This document shows, piece by piece, positions 24,260 to 33,842 of a DNA stretch of 64,000 bases; positions within the stretch are counted from its first letter, which is position 1; each line of letters starts with the position of its first letter. The position numbers and the translations under genes are program-made. The notes under the pieces were generated by a model that was given only the letters and a program-made list of their open reading frames with translations, made no database searches and was not told the origin of the DNA. The stretch spans positions 1 through 64,000 of the forward strand of contig NZ_JADHDT010000008.1 of assembly GCF_016820445.1 (NCBI RefSeq), written 5' to 3'. This stretch comes from Sphingomonas beigongshangi (GTDB lineage Bacteria; Pseudomonadota; Alphaproteobacteria; Sphingomonadales; Sphingomonadaceae).

Positions 24260-27244
24260 ATGACGCAAAATCTTCGCTCCCGCCTGCTGACGACGACGTT
24301 GTTCGTCGGCGCGGCGCTGATCGCGACGCCCGCGATCGCGCAGACCGCACCTGCGACGCAGGAGACGCAGCAGAAAACCGACGATCCCAACGCACCGCCG
24401 CCCGCCCAGGAAGGCGGCGACATCGTCGTTACCGGTACGCTGATCAGCAACCCGAACCTCGTCTCGTCGAGCCCGGTCAACACCGTCTCCGAGAACGAGC
24501 TGACGCTGCGCAACACCAACAACGTCGAACAGATCATCCGCGAGCTGCCGGGCGCGGTTCCCGGCATCGGTTCGGCCGTGAACAACGGCACCGGTGGTTT
24601 CGCGACGATCAACCTGCGCAACCTCGGCTCGCAGCGTAACCTCGTCCTGCTCGACGGCGACCGCATCGTCCCCGCAGCAGCCGGCGGCACCGTCGACCTC
24701 AACAACATCCCGACCGCGCTGATCCAGCGCGTCGACGTGCTGACCGGTGGCGCCTCGACCACCTATGGCGCGGACGCGGTGTCGGGCGTCGCGAATTTCA
24801 TCACCAAGAAGAACTTCGCCGGCATGGAGGCTCAGGCCAGCCAGCAGATCACCGAGCGTGGCGATTCCAACTATTTCACGGCCGACCTGACGATCGGCGC
24901 GAACTTCGGCGACGGCCGCGGCAACGCGGTGCTGAGCCTGGGTTATCAGGAAGCCGACCCCCTGTATCAGGGTGATCGCGACATCTCGATCTTCGGCATC
25001 GGTTCGGGCAACGGCGTTGCATCCGGCTCGTCGCCGACCTCGGTCCCGACGCGCATCGCGATCGCCGGCAACGACCTCCAGGTCAATCCGGCCGGCACCG
25101 CGCTCGTCCCGTTCTACAACGGCTTCAACTTCAATCCGTACAATATCTTCCAGACGCCGTTCAAGCGCTACAACATGTTCGCCCAGGCGAACTACGAGGT
25201 GAACGACAACCTCGAAGTGTACAGCCGCGGCATGTTCTCGAAGAACACGATCCAGCAGATCATCGCGCCGTCGGGCATCTTCGGCGAAGCGCTGACCATC
25301 CCCGGCAACAACCCCTATCTGCCCGCCGGCATCCGCGATCAGCTCTGCGCGCTCAACAACATCGCACTCGGCACCGCCTGCAACACCGCCACAGCCATCC
25401 AGCTGCCGGAGGTTTACCGCCGTTCGGTCGAACTCGGGCCGCGCATCTCGACGTACACGACGACGATGTTCGACTATAAGGCCGGCCTGCGCCTCCGCTT
25501 CTCGGAGCACGTCAAGCTCGACGTTTCGGGTGCCTATGGCGAGAGCGACCTGAACCAGACGCAGTCGGGTTACGTGCTGCGCAGCCGCGTGCAGCAGGCG
25601 CTCAACGCGACGAACACCACGACCTGCACGGTCACCACCAACGGCTGTGTTCCCGTGAACCTGTTTGGCCCGGCCGGATCAATCACCGCCGACCAGGCGA
25701 ACTTCCTGAACGGCAAGAGCACCATTCAGATCCACACCGCGCTCTCGCAGGCGAAGGCGGTTCTGAACGGCGACTTCGGCACCACCTCGCCCTTCGCCAA
25801 TGAGCCGATCGCCTTCGCGGCCGGTGGCGAATATCGCAAGTACACCTACACCCGCACGCCCGATGCCTATGCGCTGTCGCCGGGCGAGCTCGGCGGTGCC
25901 GGTGGTGCGGTGCTGCCCTTCGCCGGCAGCTACGACGTGCGCGAGGCGTTCGGCGAAATCATCGCGCCGCTCGTCGCCGACAAGCCGTTCTTCCACTCGC
26001 TGACGCTCGAGGCCGGCGTGCGCTACTCGAACTACAAGGTTCAGGCGGCGAACAATCCGACCTTCTCGGCGACGACCTACAAGTTCGGCGGCAGCTTCGA
26101 GCCCGTCCAGGAGATCAAGTTCCGCGGCAACTACCAGCGTGCGGTGCGCGCGCCCAACATCGCGGAGCTGTTCTCGCCCGTCACCACCGGTCTCGACAAC
26201 CTGTCGCCGGGCCTCGACCCCTGCGTCGGCGCCAAGCCGCTGGCGAGCGCGAACCTCGCCCTCGCCTGCCGCAACCAGGGTGCGCCGGCCAACGTCATCG
26301 GCTCGATCGCCGAGCCGGCGTCGGGTCAGCCCAACGTCACCGGCGGCGGCAACCCGAACATCCTGCCGGAAAAGGCCGACACCTACACGGTGGGCGTCGT
26401 GATCCAGCCGCGTGGGATCGTCCCGGGCCTGAGCGTCGCGGTCGATTACTTCAACATCCGCGTGAACAATGCGATCACCGCGGCGACCCCGGCGGACATC
26501 CTGACGCAGTGCTTCGGGACCAACCCCGCAGCGATCACCGCGGCGCAGGCCGCGTCGGCCGCCTGCACCAGCATCCGCCGCAGCACGGCGACGGGTCGCC
26601 TCAGCGGCTCGAGCGCCACGGTCGCGGGCCTGCCGCAGCCGCTCACCAACCGCGGCCGCCTGCGCACCGACGGCATCGATCTCAACGCCAATTACGCGCG
26701 TGATTTCGGCGATGTCGGCCTGAACCTGAGCTTCCAGGGCACCTGGACCGCGCACAACTACTTCCGTGCGTCGGAAAGCGCGTACGATCGCGACTGCGTC
26801 GGCTATTACAGCACGAGCTGCTCGTCGATCCAGCCGGAGTTCCAGTGGAACCAGCGCACCAGCCTGACCTTCGGGCCGGGTACCTTCTCGGTGCTGTGGC
26901 GTCACATCGGCAAGGTCCGCTACGAGGCGCTGGCCCCGGATGCGACCGCGCGTCAGGTGACGACGCCGCTGTTCAGCGGTGTGGTGACGGGTCCGACCCC
27001 GCTCGCGGGCGGCACCTACAACTTCAACGAGATCAAGGCCTATAATTACATCGATCTCGCCGCGCAGGTCGAGGTGAACGAACACCTCACCTTCACGATG
27101 GGCGTGCGCAACCTGTTCGACAATAAGCCGCCTCTGGTGGGTTCGTCGGCCGGTTCGACCGCCTTCAACAGCGGCAACACCTATCCGTCGACCTACGACG
27201 TGCTGGGCCGCCTGTTCACCGTTTCGGGCAAGCTGCGCTTCTAA
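24260..27244 (+). CDS. TonB-dependent outer-membrane receptor (994 aa)
   Basis: An outer-membrane receptor with a signal peptide ending ATPAIAQT and a TonB-box-like GGDIVVTGTLIS at about 54-65. The plug domain contains LRNLGSQRNLVLLDGDRIVP and VDVLTGGASTTYGADAVSGVANFIT. The 22-strand barrel follows, ending in VSGKLRF with a terminal Phe, as needed for outer-membrane insertion. The ATG at 24260 has AAAGGGG upstream; the longer frame from 24191 is not supported. The terminator just after it means it is probably monocistronic. Codon use is strongly biased, suggesting high expression. The ligand is unknown: receptors of this plug type in sphingomonads are linked to oligosaccharides or peptides as well as iron. 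Confidence 0.92.
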   Translation: MTQNLRSRLLTTTLFVGAALIATPAIAQTAPATQETQQKTDDPNAPPPAQEGGDIVVTGTLISNPNLVSSSPVNTVSENELTLRNTNNVEQIIRELPGAVPGIGSAVNNGTGGFATINLRNLGSQRNLVLLDGDRIVPAAAGGTVDLNNIPTALIQRVDVLTGGASTTYGADAVSGVANFITKKNFAGMEAQASQQITERGDSNYFTADLTIGANFGDGRGNAVLSLGYQEADPLYQGDRDISIFGIGSGNGVASGSSPTSVPTRIAIAGNDLQVNPAGTALVPFYNGFNFNPYNIFQTPFKRYNMFAQANYEVNDNLEVYSRGMFSKNTIQQIIAPSGIFGEALTIPGNNPYLPAGIRDQLCALNNIALGTACNTATAIQLPEVYRRSVELGPRISTYTTTMFDYKAGLRLRFSEHVKLDVSGAYGESDLNQTQSGYVLRSRVQQALNATNTTTCTVTTNGCVPVNLFGPAGSITADQANFLNGKSTIQIHTALSQAKAVLNGDFGTTSPFANEPIAFAAGGEYRKYTYTRTPDAYALSPGELGGAGGAVLPFAGSYDVREAFGEIIAPLVADKPFFHSLTLEAGVRYSNYKVQAANNPTFSATTYKFGGSFEPVQEIKFRGNYQRAVRAPNIAELFSPVTTGLDNLSPGLDPCVGAKPLASANLALACRNQGAPANVIGSIAEPASGQPNVTGGGNPNILPEKADTYTVGVVIQPRGIVPGLSVAVDYFNIRVNNAITAATPADILTQCFGTNPAAITAAQAASAACTSIRRSTATGRLSGSSATVAGLPQPLTNRGRLRTDGIDLNANYARDFGDVGLNLSFQGTWTAHNYFRASESAYDRDCVGYYSTSCSSIQPEFQWNQRTSLTFGPGTFSVLWRHIGKVRYEALAPDATARQVTTPLFSGVVTGPTPLAGGTYNFNEIKAYNYIDLAAQVEVNEHLTFTMGVRNLFDNKPPLVGSSAGSTAFNSGNTYPSTYDVLGRLFTVSGKLRF

Positions 27245-27273
27245 GGCGTCCGTCCCGACGGACATCTCGATTG

Positions 27274-27304
27274 GGGGCGGCCTGGCAGGGTCGCCCCTTT
27301 TTTT
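27274..27304 (+). terminator. Rho-independent terminator after the TonB receptor gene
   Basis: GGGGCGGCC at 27274-27282 pairs with GGTCGCCCC at 27289-27297 (9 bp, one G-U) around a 6-nt loop. Seven T residues follow at once (27298-27304). It is a classical intrinsic terminator 30 nt after the stop. Confidence 0.92.
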
Positions 27305-27340
27305 GTGTTTTCCATCCAGCCGTGCGAGCTTCGAACCGTC

Positions 27341-28594
27341 ATGTCCGATCTCTCCCCCGCCGCCCAGCATCACGCTTCGCAGGCGCTGCTTGCGCGACAG
27401 CGCGGCGACGCCGCCGCGGAACGGACCGCGCTCGAGGCGGCGCTGGCCCATGCGCCCGACCATCCGCAACTGCTCAATGCAGCAGGCATGCGCGCCATGG
27501 CGGACGGCGATCTGGATGCGGCACTGGCACGGTTCGCCGCCGCGGCGGCGGCGGATGCGGCGCAGCCCACCTTATGGGTCAATCAGGCCACGGTGCATCG
27601 CATGCTCGGAGACGCATCCGGCGAGCGCTTCGCGCTGAATCAGGCGCTTTCGCTGGACCGGACGCATTTCACGGCGCTGCTGCGGTCGGCCGAATGGTAC
27701 CAGCGCCACGGCGCCGCATCGGAGGCGGCGCAGGCCTGGGCGGGCATCGTCCAGATGGCGTCCGCGATGACCGAGCGCCCCCCCGCGATCGACGACGCCC
27801 TTGCGCGGGGGAGAGCCTTTCTCGCCGAGCACAACGCCGCTTTGGGTCGCGACATCGCCGCCGCGCTGCCCGACGCGCCGTCGCGCCGCATGGCGGCCTG
27901 CATCGACCATATGCTCGGACGTCGTGCGATCTACGCCAACCAGTGCGCAGGCGTTCACTTCCCATTCCTGCCCGCCGAGGAGTTCTTCGATCCGGCGCAC
28001 TTCCCGTGGTTCGACGCGCTGGCCGCCAAGTCGGACGCGATCCGCGCGGAGGCGCTGGCGCTGATGGGGTCGGGCGATGCCGCCATCCGACCCTATGTCC
28101 GGCAGGAAGCCGGCACGCCAAACAACAAATGGTCGCCGCTGGACGGCAATACCGACTGGAGCGCCTGCTTCCTCTGGGAATATGGCATCCGCAACGAGGC
28201 GGTCTGCGCCCGCTGCCCGGAGACCGCCGCGGCGCTGGCGTCGATCCCCCAAACGAACATTCCCGGCAAGGCGCCGACCGCCTTCTTCTCGATCCTGAAG
28301 GCACATGCCCATATCCCGGCGCACACGGGGGTCACGAACACCCGCGCGATCGTGCACCTGCCGCTCGTCGTGCCGGAGCGCTGCCGCTTCCGCGTGGGCG
28401 GAGAGACGCGTGCCTGGCGCGAGGGAGAACCCTTCGCCTTCGACGACACGATCGAGCACGAGGCATGGAACGACAGCGATCAGCCCCGCGTCGTCCTGAT
28501 CTTCGACGTCTGGAACCCGCACCTGACGCCCGACGAGCAGGTGCAGCTGCAGACGGTGTTCGCGGTGACCGGCGGCGGGTCCGTGCAACCCTGA
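27341..28594 (+). CDS. TPR-containing aspartyl/asparaginyl beta-hydroxylase-like protein
   Basis: A 417-aa cytosolic protein. The first ~150 residues are helical TPR-like repeats (HHASQALLARQRGDAAAERT, PDHPQLLNAAGMRAMADGDL, ALNQALSLDRTHFTALLRS). The C-terminal third is the Asp/Arg beta-hydroxylase domain, a cupin-type Fe(II)/2-oxoglutarate fold: the first iron histidine is in HIPAHTGVTNTRAIVHLPL, the second in FDDTIEHEAWND, and an Arg for 2-oxoglutarate binding is near QPRVVLIFDVWNP. I favour the ATG at 27341 over the GTG at 27305, which lies against the upstream terminator. Such proteins often neighbour TonB receptors in sphingomonads. Hydroxylation of an Asp/Asn in a peptide is predicted, but the target is unknown. 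Confidence 0.85.
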   Translation: MSDLSPAAQHHASQALLARQRGDAAAERTALEAALAHAPDHPQLLNAAGMRAMADGDLDAALARFAAAAAADAAQPTLWVNQATVHRMLGDASGERFALNQALSLDRTHFTALLRSAEWYQRHGAASEAAQAWAGIVQMASAMTERPPAIDDALARGRAFLAEHNAALGRDIAAALPDAPSRRMAACIDHMLGRRAIYANQCAGVHFPFLPAEEFFDPAHFPWFDALAAKSDAIRAEALALMGSGDAAIRPYVRQEAGTPNNKWSPLDGNTDWSACFLWEYGIRNEAVCARCPETAAALASIPQTNIPGKAPTAFFSILKAHAHIPAHTGVTNTRAIVHLPLVVPERCRFRVGGETRAWREGEPFAFDDTIEHEAWNDSDQPRVVLIFDVWNPHLTPDEQVQLQTVFAVTGGGSVQP

Positions 28595-28616
28595 ACCGCC
28601 GATCACCACGCCATCA

Positions 28617-31088
28617 TCAGAAGGCGATCCCCGCTGTCAGCAGGAAGCTGCGCGGCGGCAGATAGTTGAACTGGTCGAGCTGACCGTAGCCGGACTGGTA
28701 TTTCGTCCCGTTGACCGTCACCGTCGGGGCGCCGGTCGACGCGGTCGCGATATTCGTGACCGCCCGGCTGTTGAACACGTTGGTGACCGTGACGCCCAGC
28801 TTCAGGCCACCCTCGATCTCCTGGCTGATCGCAAACTGGCCGATCGAATAGGGGCGGATGCGATACAGGCGGAAGCCGGGGCTGCCGTTATAGTCGCTGG
28901 CATATTGCGGGCCGGTATACTTCTGGTCGAACGAAAGGCGGAAACCGGCGCGTCGATAGATGAAGCCAGCCGCCGCGGTCGAGAAGGGTGCCTTGGCGAT
29001 CTGCGCGCCGGTCTGCACGCTGTGCGCGTAATTGTAGGATCCGTTGCCGAACACGGTCAGCCCGCGGACGGGCATGACGCTGACCTGCCCCTCGACGCCC
29101 TTGTAACGGACCTGCCCCTGATTGATCAGCAGCGTCGTGTCGCAGCCGACCGTGGTGCAGGTGCCGATCTTGTTGTCAACGTTGATGATATAGCCATCGA
29201 CGTCGAGCGACACGTAATCGCCGTGCCATACGCTGCCGACCTGGTAATTCGTCGTCGTCTGCGGCTTCAGCGCGTCGAGGGCGGTCGAAAGCTGGCCGGA
29301 CGCGGAATAGAAGCTCGACAGGTCCGGTACGTACATCCCCTGCGCGTACTGGCCGTAGAAGGACCAGTTCTTCGCCACCAGCCAGTTGGCCGTGAGGAAC
29401 GGCAGCGTCTTCGTCCACGTGGCGCTGGTGTCGAGCGGACTGCGCGTCTTCTGGTTGAGCAGCGCGTCGACGCCGCGGGTGAAGTGGACGTATTTGACGC
29501 CGGGCGTGATCGAGACGCCGTCGACCGGGCGCAGTTCGAGCTCGCCGAACAGCTGATACTGGTTCCACGTCGAATGCTGGACGAAGTTTATGTTGGCCTG
29601 GCTGATCGGCGGCAGCGTGCTGGTCGCCGCGGTGCCGAGGTTCGCCTTCTCGTTATAGCTGGGCAGGCCGGTGGTGCGGTCGAGGTCGAAATTGTGGCGG
29701 TCGGTATCGGCATGTTCGTACCAGCCGCCGACGCGCAGCTTGCCGAAGCCGAAATCATAGTCCGCCTGACCGATATAGCCGAGCACGCGGTATTTGTTGA
29801 GCTTGTCGTACCCCAGGATGTCGCTGGTGTTGACGACCGCCTTGTAGGGCGATGCCGCCGTCCCGGCCCCGCTAAAGCCGGTTATGACGTTGCCGGTGTT
29901 CCCCGACAATGTGTTGTTGGTGTAGCCATACATATAGGCGCGGTTGTCGAGCGACAGGCCGCCGCCGAGGTCGCTCTGCAGGCGGAGGTACGAGAAGTCC
30001 GTCGTCTTGTCGGTGCGATTGTATTTCCAGTAATCCTGCTTGGTCGGATCGTTGCCCAGACCGTAGTTGAGCCCGTACATGCCGACCTGCGACGTCGCAG
30101 AACAGCCGCGTCCCGTCAGCTGCGTCAGCGGCTGTCCATCCGCCCCCAGCGCGGTGGTCGTCGTCGCCTTCGGATTGGCGGCATTATAGGCGTCCGTCGC
30201 CGCGCTGCCGCAGGTCGTGCCCTTCAGCACGTCGGACTGATAATAATAATTGCGGTTCCAGCTGCTCATCACGGTCAGCGTGTTGCGCGCACCGACCGGC
30301 ACGACCGCCTTGCCGAACAGGTTCTTCGATCCGACGGACGAATAGGTCAGCGCGCCGTTTGAAGTGAGATATTGGCCGGTGAGCACGATGCGCGTCCCCC
30401 CCAGCTTGTCGATGCTGCCGCTCTCGAACAGGCCGCGGGCGAGGAAGGTGCTCCAGTTGCCGACGATCGCTTCGGCGCGCGTCTCCGCATTGGTGGTCGC
30501 GGCGCGCGAGTACATGTTGATGTTGCCGCCGTAGCTTGCCTGGCCAAGCTGGCTGGCGTTGCCGGGGCCGCGATCGACGACGACCGTCTCGATCGTGTTG
30601 GACGGGAAGAAGGCCGTCGAATGGTGGGTCGGATTGTTGGTGTCGGCGAAGGGGATCGAGTCGTAGGTGACGTTGTATTCGCCGTCCTGAAAGCCCCGGA
30701 TCGTCGCCTTCGTCTCACCCAGGCCATAGCCGTTACCCGCGCCCGAGATGGATACGCCGGGCGTGAGCGCGATCAGCTCGTTGACGTCGGCGGTGGCCGT
30801 CGTGTTTTCGATATAGTCGCGGCTGACCGCGGATTGCGGCTGCGTGGTCGTCAGCGAAGCCGTCAGCGGTGCGCTCTCCGCCGTCCGCGATCCCGTCACG
30901 ATGATGTCCGACGTGGTCAGCGCCTGTTTGTCGTTCGCCTGCCCGGCCTGCGTAGCGCTGGTGGTCTGGTCGCTGCCCGGTGCGACCGCGGGCCGCGCGG
31001 CGGAATCGCCGGGATTGGCGTGGACGGCGGTCGGCAGGGCGCAGGCGGTGGCTGCGAGCAGGGCGGCGCGAAGGGTCGGGCGGGTCAT
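28617..31088 (-). CDS. TonB-dependent receptor linked to an acid phosphatase gene (823 aa)
   Basis: An outer-membrane receptor. The signal peptide starts MTRPTLRAALLAATACALPT and a TonB-box-like SDIIVTGSRTAE is present. The plug has RGFQDGEYNVTYDSIPFADT and ETVVVDRGPGNASQLGQASYGGNINMYS. The barrel ends FLLTAGIAF with a terminal Phe. The ATG at 31088 has AAAGGA upstream; the frame extends 60 codons further only as an antisense shadow of the phosphatase gene. It begins 28 nt after the phosphatase stop, so the two form one operon. The pairing suggests uptake of a phosphorylated compound or of the product freed by the phosphatase. The iron-complex alternative cannot be excluded. Confidence 0.9.
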   Translation of the reverse strand: MTRPTLRAALLAATACALPTAVHANPGDSAARPAVAPGSDQTTSATQAGQANDKQALTTSDIIVTGSRTAESAPLTASLTTTQPQSAVSRDYIENTTATADVNELIALTPGVSISGAGNGYGLGETKATIRGFQDGEYNVTYDSIPFADTNNPTHHSTAFFPSNTIETVVVDRGPGNASQLGQASYGGNINMYSRAATTNAETRAEAIVGNWSTFLARGLFESGSIDKLGGTRIVLTGQYLTSNGALTYSSVGSKNLFGKAVVPVGARNTLTVMSSWNRNYYYQSDVLKGTTCGSAATDAYNAANPKATTTTALGADGQPLTQLTGRGCSATSQVGMYGLNYGLGNDPTKQDYWKYNRTDKTTDFSYLRLQSDLGGGLSLDNRAYMYGYTNNTLSGNTGNVITGFSGAGTAASPYKAVVNTSDILGYDKLNKYRVLGYIGQADYDFGFGKLRVGGWYEHADTDRHNFDLDRTTGLPSYNEKANLGTAATSTLPPISQANINFVQHSTWNQYQLFGELELRPVDGVSITPGVKYVHFTRGVDALLNQKTRSPLDTSATWTKTLPFLTANWLVAKNWSFYGQYAQGMYVPDLSSFYSASGQLSTALDALKPQTTTNYQVGSVWHGDYVSLDVDGYIINVDNKIGTCTTVGCDTTLLINQGQVRYKGVEGQVSVMPVRGLTVFGNGSYNYAHSVQTGAQIAKAPFSTAAAGFIYRRAGFRLSFDQKYTGPQYASDYNGSPGFRLYRIRPYSIGQFAISQEIEGGLKLGVTVTNVFNSRAVTNIATASTGAPTVTVNGTKYQSGYGQLDQFNYLPPRSFLLTAGIAF

Positions 31089-31116
31089 GGCGGTTCCTTT
31101 CGAAAAGCAGGTTGGA

Positions 31117-31818
31117 TCAGCGCTGCGCCAGTTCGCGGCGCGCGGCGGCGACCTGATCGGCGAGGCGCGGGTCGTGCAGCAGGTGATCGGCGACGAGGGT
31201 GCCGAGCGCGTGGCCGGCTTCGACGTCCGAGGGATAGTGGACGGCACAAATCTCGCGGCCGTCCGCATAGTCGCGGGCGCGTTCGAGCAGCGCGGGCGCC
31301 CGGTCGGGCATCAACTGCGCCAGCGTCCAGCCCGTCGACCAGGCGAAGGCGGCATGGCCGCTCGGGTAGCTGTCGTCCGTGCCGTTGCCGTTGTCGCAAT
31401 GTGCCAGGCGCGGGTCGGCGACATAAGGCCGCGTGCGATGAAAATAGGCCTTGCCCGCGCGGACCACCGCACCCGTCTCCTGCTTGACGATCCGCAGCAG
31501 CGCGGTGGTAGCCGGCAGCGCCTGGAGGTCCCGCCCGGCGGCATCGTTGAACGCGTGCGGCGTCTTGTCCTTGCCGTCGCGCGCTGCCCGCGCAACGCGA
31601 TCCGTCGACACAGCCGCGTGGAGCCTGCTGAGAAACCGCAGTTCCTCCGTCGCCACGACCGATCCCGGCGCTGGCGGCGGCGCGATCACCCGGTCGGGCG
31701 CAAAGGCACGGGCGTCGAGCAGACGCGGCGCCTCCTCCTCCGACGCGGCCCCGGCCGACACACCCATGCCCAGGACGCCGATCGCACAGGCGATCGGCGT
31801 CAGAATCCTGACGATCAT
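31117..31818 (-). CDS. Class A nonspecific acid phosphatase (PAP2/PhoN family)
   Basis: A periplasmic phosphatase, 233 aa, with a signal peptide (MIVRILTPIACAIGVLGMGV, then SAGAAS). The three PAP2 motifs are present: Lys-x6-Arg-Pro in KAYFHRTRPY, PSGH in SYPSGHAAFAW, and Arg-x5-His-x3-Asp in GREICAVHYPSD, holding the catalytic histidine pair. The usual Ser before the last Arg is Gly here, a small deviation. The length fits PhoN. It is the first gene of an operon with the TonB receptor. The enzyme should release phosphate from varied esters in the periplasm or outer envelope. Confidence 0.92.
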   Translation of the reverse strand: MIVRILTPIACAIGVLGMGVSAGAASEEEAPRLLDARAFAPDRVIAPPPAPGSVVATEELRFLSRLHAAVSTDRVARAARDGKDKTPHAFNDAAGRDLQALPATTALLRIVKQETGAVVRAGKAYFHRTRPYVADPRLAHCDNGNGTDDSYPSGHAAFAWSTGWTLAQLMPDRAPALLERARDYADGREICAVHYPSDVEAGHALGTLVADHLLHDPRLADQVAAARRELAQR

Positions 31819-32065
31819 GACAAGTCCCCCAGATGCCGATCAGCCCGATTCCTCGGACGGGCTGATCCGCTTCGGCTCGCCGGCTAGGCTTCGTCCGTGA
31901 CGGAATGGTGACAGCGACGCGCCGTTCGGCCATCAACGCGCAACATTGCAAACTTAGAATGTTGGCATCAGCCCAGTGTCACATTCGGCGTGTCTGGGAT
32001 CGATGTCGCCGCCGCGGGTCGCCCCGTCGCCGGACACCCTTCACCTCGTTCGATCAGGAATTCCG

Positions 32066-32431
32066 ATGCGTCGCTGGCACCGTCTGCTTGCCCCCTGGTT
32101 CGCGCTGCTGCTGCTGATTCTCGCCGCGACCGGCATAGCGACACAGCTGACGTCGGTCTTCGATACGCCCGCGGCGCGCCCTGCGCCCGCCGCATCGACC
32201 CTGGCGGACGCCCCCTCCGCGCCGCCGAAGAAGACGCGTACCGCGCTCGGCTCCTGGAACCACTGGATCAAGAAGATCCATTCGGGCGAGGAGTTCGGCC
32301 CGGTCGGCATCGCGCTCAACCTCGCGGGAGGCGCGGCGCTCCTGTTCTTCGCGGGGTCCGGCCTGTGGATGTACATCGATATGTGGACGCGCCGTCGGCG
32401 GAGCCGCCGGGCACGACGCGACCGCCCGTGA
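32066..32431 (+). CDS. Small PepSY-associated membrane protein, 121 aa
   Basis: A two-helix inner-membrane protein. The first membrane segment is MRRWHRLLAPWFALLLLILA, then ATGIATQ. A periplasmic linker rich in Ala/Pro precedes LGSWNHWIKKIHSGEEFGPV, and the second segment is ALNLAGGAALLFFAGSGLWM, ending in a very basic tail. The His-Trp-Leu start, the Lys-Ile-His-Ser-Gly-Glu loop and the SGLWMY segment match PepSY-associated transmembrane proteins, many of which are linked to ferric reduction or to metal receptors. AGGAA 5 nt before the ATG at 32066 decides the start. It is divergent from the phosphatase-receptor operon and convergent with the two-component genes, so it may belong functionally to either. 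Confidence 0.7.
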   Translation: MRRWHRLLAPWFALLLLILAATGIATQLTSVFDTPAARPAPAASTLADAPSAPPKKTRTALGSWNHWIKKIHSGEEFGPVGIALNLAGGAALLFFAGSGLWMYIDMWTRRRRSRRARRDRP

Positions 32432-32462
32432 TGCGTCCTGCGACGCTCCGACGGCAAGGCGG

Positions 32463-33842
32463 TCAGACGGACGCGCGCGCCTGTGGAAGCCGGATCTCGA
32501 CGGCCAGTCCGGGCGCCGCGTCGCGCAGCGCCAGATGGCCGTGATGGAAGCGGACGATCGCCTGGACGATCGCCAGGCCCAGGCCGCTTCCGCGCCGATC
32601 CGTGCTGGCGGCGCCCCGCTCGAAAGGCCGGGTCACGCGGACGCGATCTTCGGGCGCAAGCCCGGGTCCATCGTCGCGGACCGTCACCACGACGGTGTCG
32701 CCGTCGCGCGTCGCCGATAGTTCGGCCCGCGTACCGCGCGGCGCGTGCGTGGCGACGTTTTCCAACAGATTGACCAGCATCTGGTTGATGAGATCGGCGT
32801 CACCCTGCACGCAGGCGTCGTCGAGGCGGCCGATCGTCACCCTGCCGCCGCGATCCGCGAGCACGGGCTCCATCGTATCGGCGATGTCCTCCATCAGGGG
32901 ACGCAGCGCCACCGTACCGACGGCGGTGGGATGCTGGCCGCTTTCGATCTCGGCAAGCCGCAGCAGCGCGTCGAAGATGCCGATGATCGCCGCGCACTCG
33001 CGCTCCGCCCGCTCGAACGTCGTCGCAAGAGTACGGCCGTCGTCGACGGTGCATGCGGCGCCGTCGCGCAGCGTCCCGCGCAACCGGGTCAGCGGCGAGC
33101 GCAGGTCGTGCGCCAGGTTGCTGGAGAACAGCCGTTGCGCGCGAACCAGATGTTCCATCCGGTCGAGCATGCGGTTGAGCGCCTCCGCCTGCGCGGCGAA
33201 CATGCCGTCGAGATCGTCGGTGGGGATGCGACGGCTGAGATCGCCAGCCGCGATCGCGTCGGCCGCGCGCTGCGCCACCGCGAGACGCCGCGCGATGACA
33301 TGCGCGAACAGCCACGTCGCGATGATGCCGAGCAGAGAGGCGACGAGCGAGATGGCCAGCACGACCTGCGGCAGCAGCGCACGCAGCGCGGTCGCCGCCT
33401 GGCTGCGCTGGACCACGACGAGCAGGCTGCCGCTGGGAAGGCGCGTCGCGAGCGCCCTGCCCTCCTGCACCGACACGCCGCCGCCGCGGAAGCGGACGAT
33501 GGAGAGGCCGGGCGGCGGCACGGCGATGTCCAGCCGCCCGGCGATACGTCGCCCATCCGATCCGAACAGCACATAGGTCCGCTCGCTCAGCACCTTGCGC
33601 CGCTGCCAGTCTTCGATGCGCGCCGCCACCGCGGCGTCGGTCACCGGAGCGCCGCCGCCGAGCGCGAGATATTTGGCCGCGTGTTCGCGCAGCGACACGT
33701 CGATGCGGTGCGTCACCCAGCGCTCGGCGACGATGAAGCCGATCAGCCCGACCACCGCCATCGCGATCGCGAAGGCGATGCCGACCCGCACGGCGAGGCG
33801 GCCGACGCGCGGCGACGGCGATGCGACCCGCGTCAGGCGCAC
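32463..33842 (-). CDS. Sensor histidine kinase of an OmpR-type two-component system
   Basis: A 459-aa membrane kinase. The first membrane helix is at about 17-39, a periplasmic sensor region runs from about 40 to 150, and the second helix is at about 150-172. A HAMP domain (VIARRLAVAQRAADAIAAGD) follows. The phosphoacceptor box SNLAHDLRSPLTRLR holds His245. ATP-binding boxes are N (QMLVNLLENVATHA), G1 (VRDDGPGLAPED), F (FERG) and G2 (GSGLGLAIV). I place the start at a GTG at 33842, overlapping the response regulator by 10 nt; the long frame upstream only mirrors the regulator gene. The ligand sensed is unknown; nearby phosphatase, receptor and PepSY genes are possible targets. Confidence 0.9.
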   Translation of the reverse strand: MRLTRVASPSPRVGRLAVRVGIAFAIAMAVVGLIGFIVAERWVTHRIDVSLREHAAKYLALGGGAPVTDAAVAARIEDWQRRKVLSERTYVLFGSDGRRIAGRLDIAVPPPGLSIVRFRGGGVSVQEGRALATRLPSGSLLVVVQRSQAATALRALLPQVVLAISLVASLLGIIATWLFAHVIARRLAVAQRAADAIAAGDLSRRIPTDDLDGMFAAQAEALNRMLDRMEHLVRAQRLFSSNLAHDLRSPLTRLRGTLRDGAACTVDDGRTLATTFERAERECAAIIGIFDALLRLAEIESGQHPTAVGTVALRPLMEDIADTMEPVLADRGGRVTIGRLDDACVQGDADLINQMLVNLLENVATHAPRGTRAELSATRDGDTVVVTVRDDGPGLAPEDRVRVTRPFERGAASTDRRGSGLGLAIVQAIVRFHHGHLALRDAAPGLAVEIRLPQARASV

